DNA of 6,185 bases from Candidatus Aminicenantota bacterium (lineage in GTDB: Bacteria; Acidobacteriota; Aminicenantia; Aminicenantales; Aminicenantaceae), in contig JAUWYH010000097.1 in the NCBI GenBank assembly GCA_030615975.1, positions 1-6,185 of the forward strand. The letters are read 5' to 3'. Under the pieces are notes generated by a model that was not told the DNA's origin, made no database searches, and was given only the letters and a program-made list of their open reading frames with translations. Shown piece by piece: positions 5,372-6,185 of this stretch. Every line of letters begins with the position of its first letter. The stretch's first letter is position 1. A program made the translations under genes and the position numbers.

Positions 5372-6185
5372 AAGAGGCTAAATTGGGAAAAATTGTATTG
5401 GGCGTCTGTTCTTCTATCAGTATCTATAAATCTTGCGAAATCATCCGCAGATTTCAGAAGGAAAATTATCAAATTCAGGTCATCATGACCAAAAATGCTT
5501 CTCGTATGATCTCTCCTCTGCTTTTCTCTGCTCTCTCTAGAGAGAAAGTCTTAATTGATTCTTTTGAAAAAGACTCATCGGAGAGAATTGTCCATGTGTC
5601 TTTGGCCCAAGAAACATCTCTTCTTCTTGTTGCTCCGGCCACTGCTAACATAATAGGGAAATTTGCTTCAGGTGTAGCCGATGATTTTTTGTCGACTTTT
5701 TATATGGCTGTCAGTTGCCCGGTGCTTGTTGCTCCTGCTATGAATGAAGCGATGTATTTTCACCGTCAAATCCAATTGAACATCCAGAAACTCAAGGCAT
5801 GTGGGGCAAAATTCGTAGAACCCGAAAAGGGATACTTGGCTTGTCAGGAAGAAGGATGGGGCAGATTGGGGGCTGTGGAGAAAATTGTAGAAGAAGGATT
5901 AAGGTTGATAAAAAAGACTCAAAGCTTGAAAAGGAAAACAGTCCTGGTCACTGCTGGTCCGACACGCGAATTCCTGGATCCTGTTCGCTTTCTCACGAAT
6001 CGATCTTCAGGCAAAATGGGCTATGAGATTGCTGAGGAGGCTCGAAGGCGGGGGGCTGATGTTGTTCTCATTTCAGGCCCTGCTTCAATCGTTCCTCCCT
6101 CAAAAGTCAAGTTCAAAAAAATCCAAACGGCCGAAGAGATGGAAAAAGAAGTCAAAAAACATTTCGCTAAGGCTGATGTTGTTAT
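5368..6185 (+). CDS. coaBC: CoaBC: bifunctional phosphopantothenoylcysteine decarboxylase/synthetase (5' part)
   Basis: CoaBC joins cysteine to 4'-phosphopantothenate (CoaB) and decarboxylates the product (CoaC, FMN-dependent) on the way to coenzyme A. The frame is open to the window edge, giving 272 codons of an expected 400 or so. The CoaC half (to about residue 185) shows the catalytic His76 in IVHVSLA, APATANIIGKFASG, the substrate motif PAMNEAMY (123-130) and active-site Cys159 in LACQEEGWGRL. The CoaB half starts near residue 190 with TAGPTREFLDPVRFLTNRSS (195-214) followed by GKMG. The FMN-loop motif, usually GVTGGIAAYK, reads GVCSSISIYK. The chosen start is the ATG at 5368, which overlaps the gmk stop as ATGA. 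The alternative is TTG at 5383, preceded by AGAGG 5 nt upstream. It follows gmk directly, with no rpoZ between. Confidence 0.93.
   Translation, partial: MKEAKLGKIVLGVCSSISIYKSCEIIRRFQKENYQIQVIMTKNASRMISPLLFSALSREKVLIDSFEKDSSERIVHVSLAQETSLLLVAPATANIIGKFASGVADDFLSTFYMAVSCPVLVAPAMNEAMYFHRQIQLNIQKLKACGAKFVEPEKGYLACQEEGWGRLGAVEKIVEEGLRLIKKTQSLKRKTVLVTAGPTREFLDPVRFLTNRSSGKMGYEIAEEARRRGADVVLISGPASIVPPSKVKFKKIQTAEEMEKEVKKHFAKADVV
5373..5377 (+). promoter_or_regulatory. Possible Shine-Dalgarno for an alternative TTG start of coaBC
   Basis: AGAGG lies 5 nt before an in-frame TTG at 5383, while the ATG at 5368 has only a poor upstream purine stretch. Protein alignment does not decide it: the family shows both short and slightly longer leaders before the first beta strand (KIVLGV). 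Yet the ATGA overlap with gmk favours reinitiation at 5368. The TTG is a real alternative, since yicC in the same operon uses TTG. Confidence 0.35.

Noticed and set aside
5799..6026. 75-codon plus-strand open frame in another phase near the right end
   Set aside because: It lies within coaBC, whose frame carries the Cys159 region and the CoaB nucleotide motif. The 75-codon product has no recognisable feature.

Overview
The window reads as a stretch of a moderately AT-rich Gram-negative-type bacterial chromosome. The best support is an MsbA-type lipid A exporter next to housekeeping genes (tRNA-Phe, yicC, gmk, coaBC). The protein style and the degenerate Asd-like gene beside msbA are compatible with deep-branching diderms such as Aminicenantes or Acidobacteriota relatives. 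That placement is an impression, not a demonstrated assignment.

Layout. Positions 1-71 are AT-rich, with no gene or clear terminator seen. A tRNA-Phe(GAA) lies on the minus strand (72-144) behind a near-consensus sigma-70-type promoter (165-193). Positions 194-323 hold no gene but contain nested and adjacent inverted repeats (255-303) and a weak plus-strand promoter candidate. Positions 324-745 are a glycosyltransferase family 4 relic: an N-terminal piece and a C-terminal piece survive in different frames and the middle is missing. A candidate promoter overlaid by a small palindrome (737-765) sits at the very end of this relic.

From 787 to the right edge all genes are on the plus strand and tightly packed, so they look like one operon: a YdcH/DUF465 small coiled-coil protein, an aspartate-semialdehyde-dehydrogenase-like protein that lacks the catalytic cysteine, an MsbA-like ABC exporter, YicC (TTG start overlapping the msbA stop), guanylate kinase, and the 5' part of coaBC (ATGA overlap with gmk), which runs off the window. 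The order yicC-gmk-coaBC is a familiar housekeeping block, here without the rpoZ gene often found between gmk and coaBC. The operon joins envelope lipid export, GMP phosphorylation, RNA turnover and coenzyme A synthesis.

I see no CRISPR array, insertion sequence, phage or defence gene, and nothing that amounts to a new multi-gene system. The points most worth a second look are the catalytically dead Asd paralog in the operon, the internally deleted glycosyltransferase whose end seems to carry the operon promoter, and a 9-bp hairpin wrapped around the yicC stop codon just upstream of gmk.
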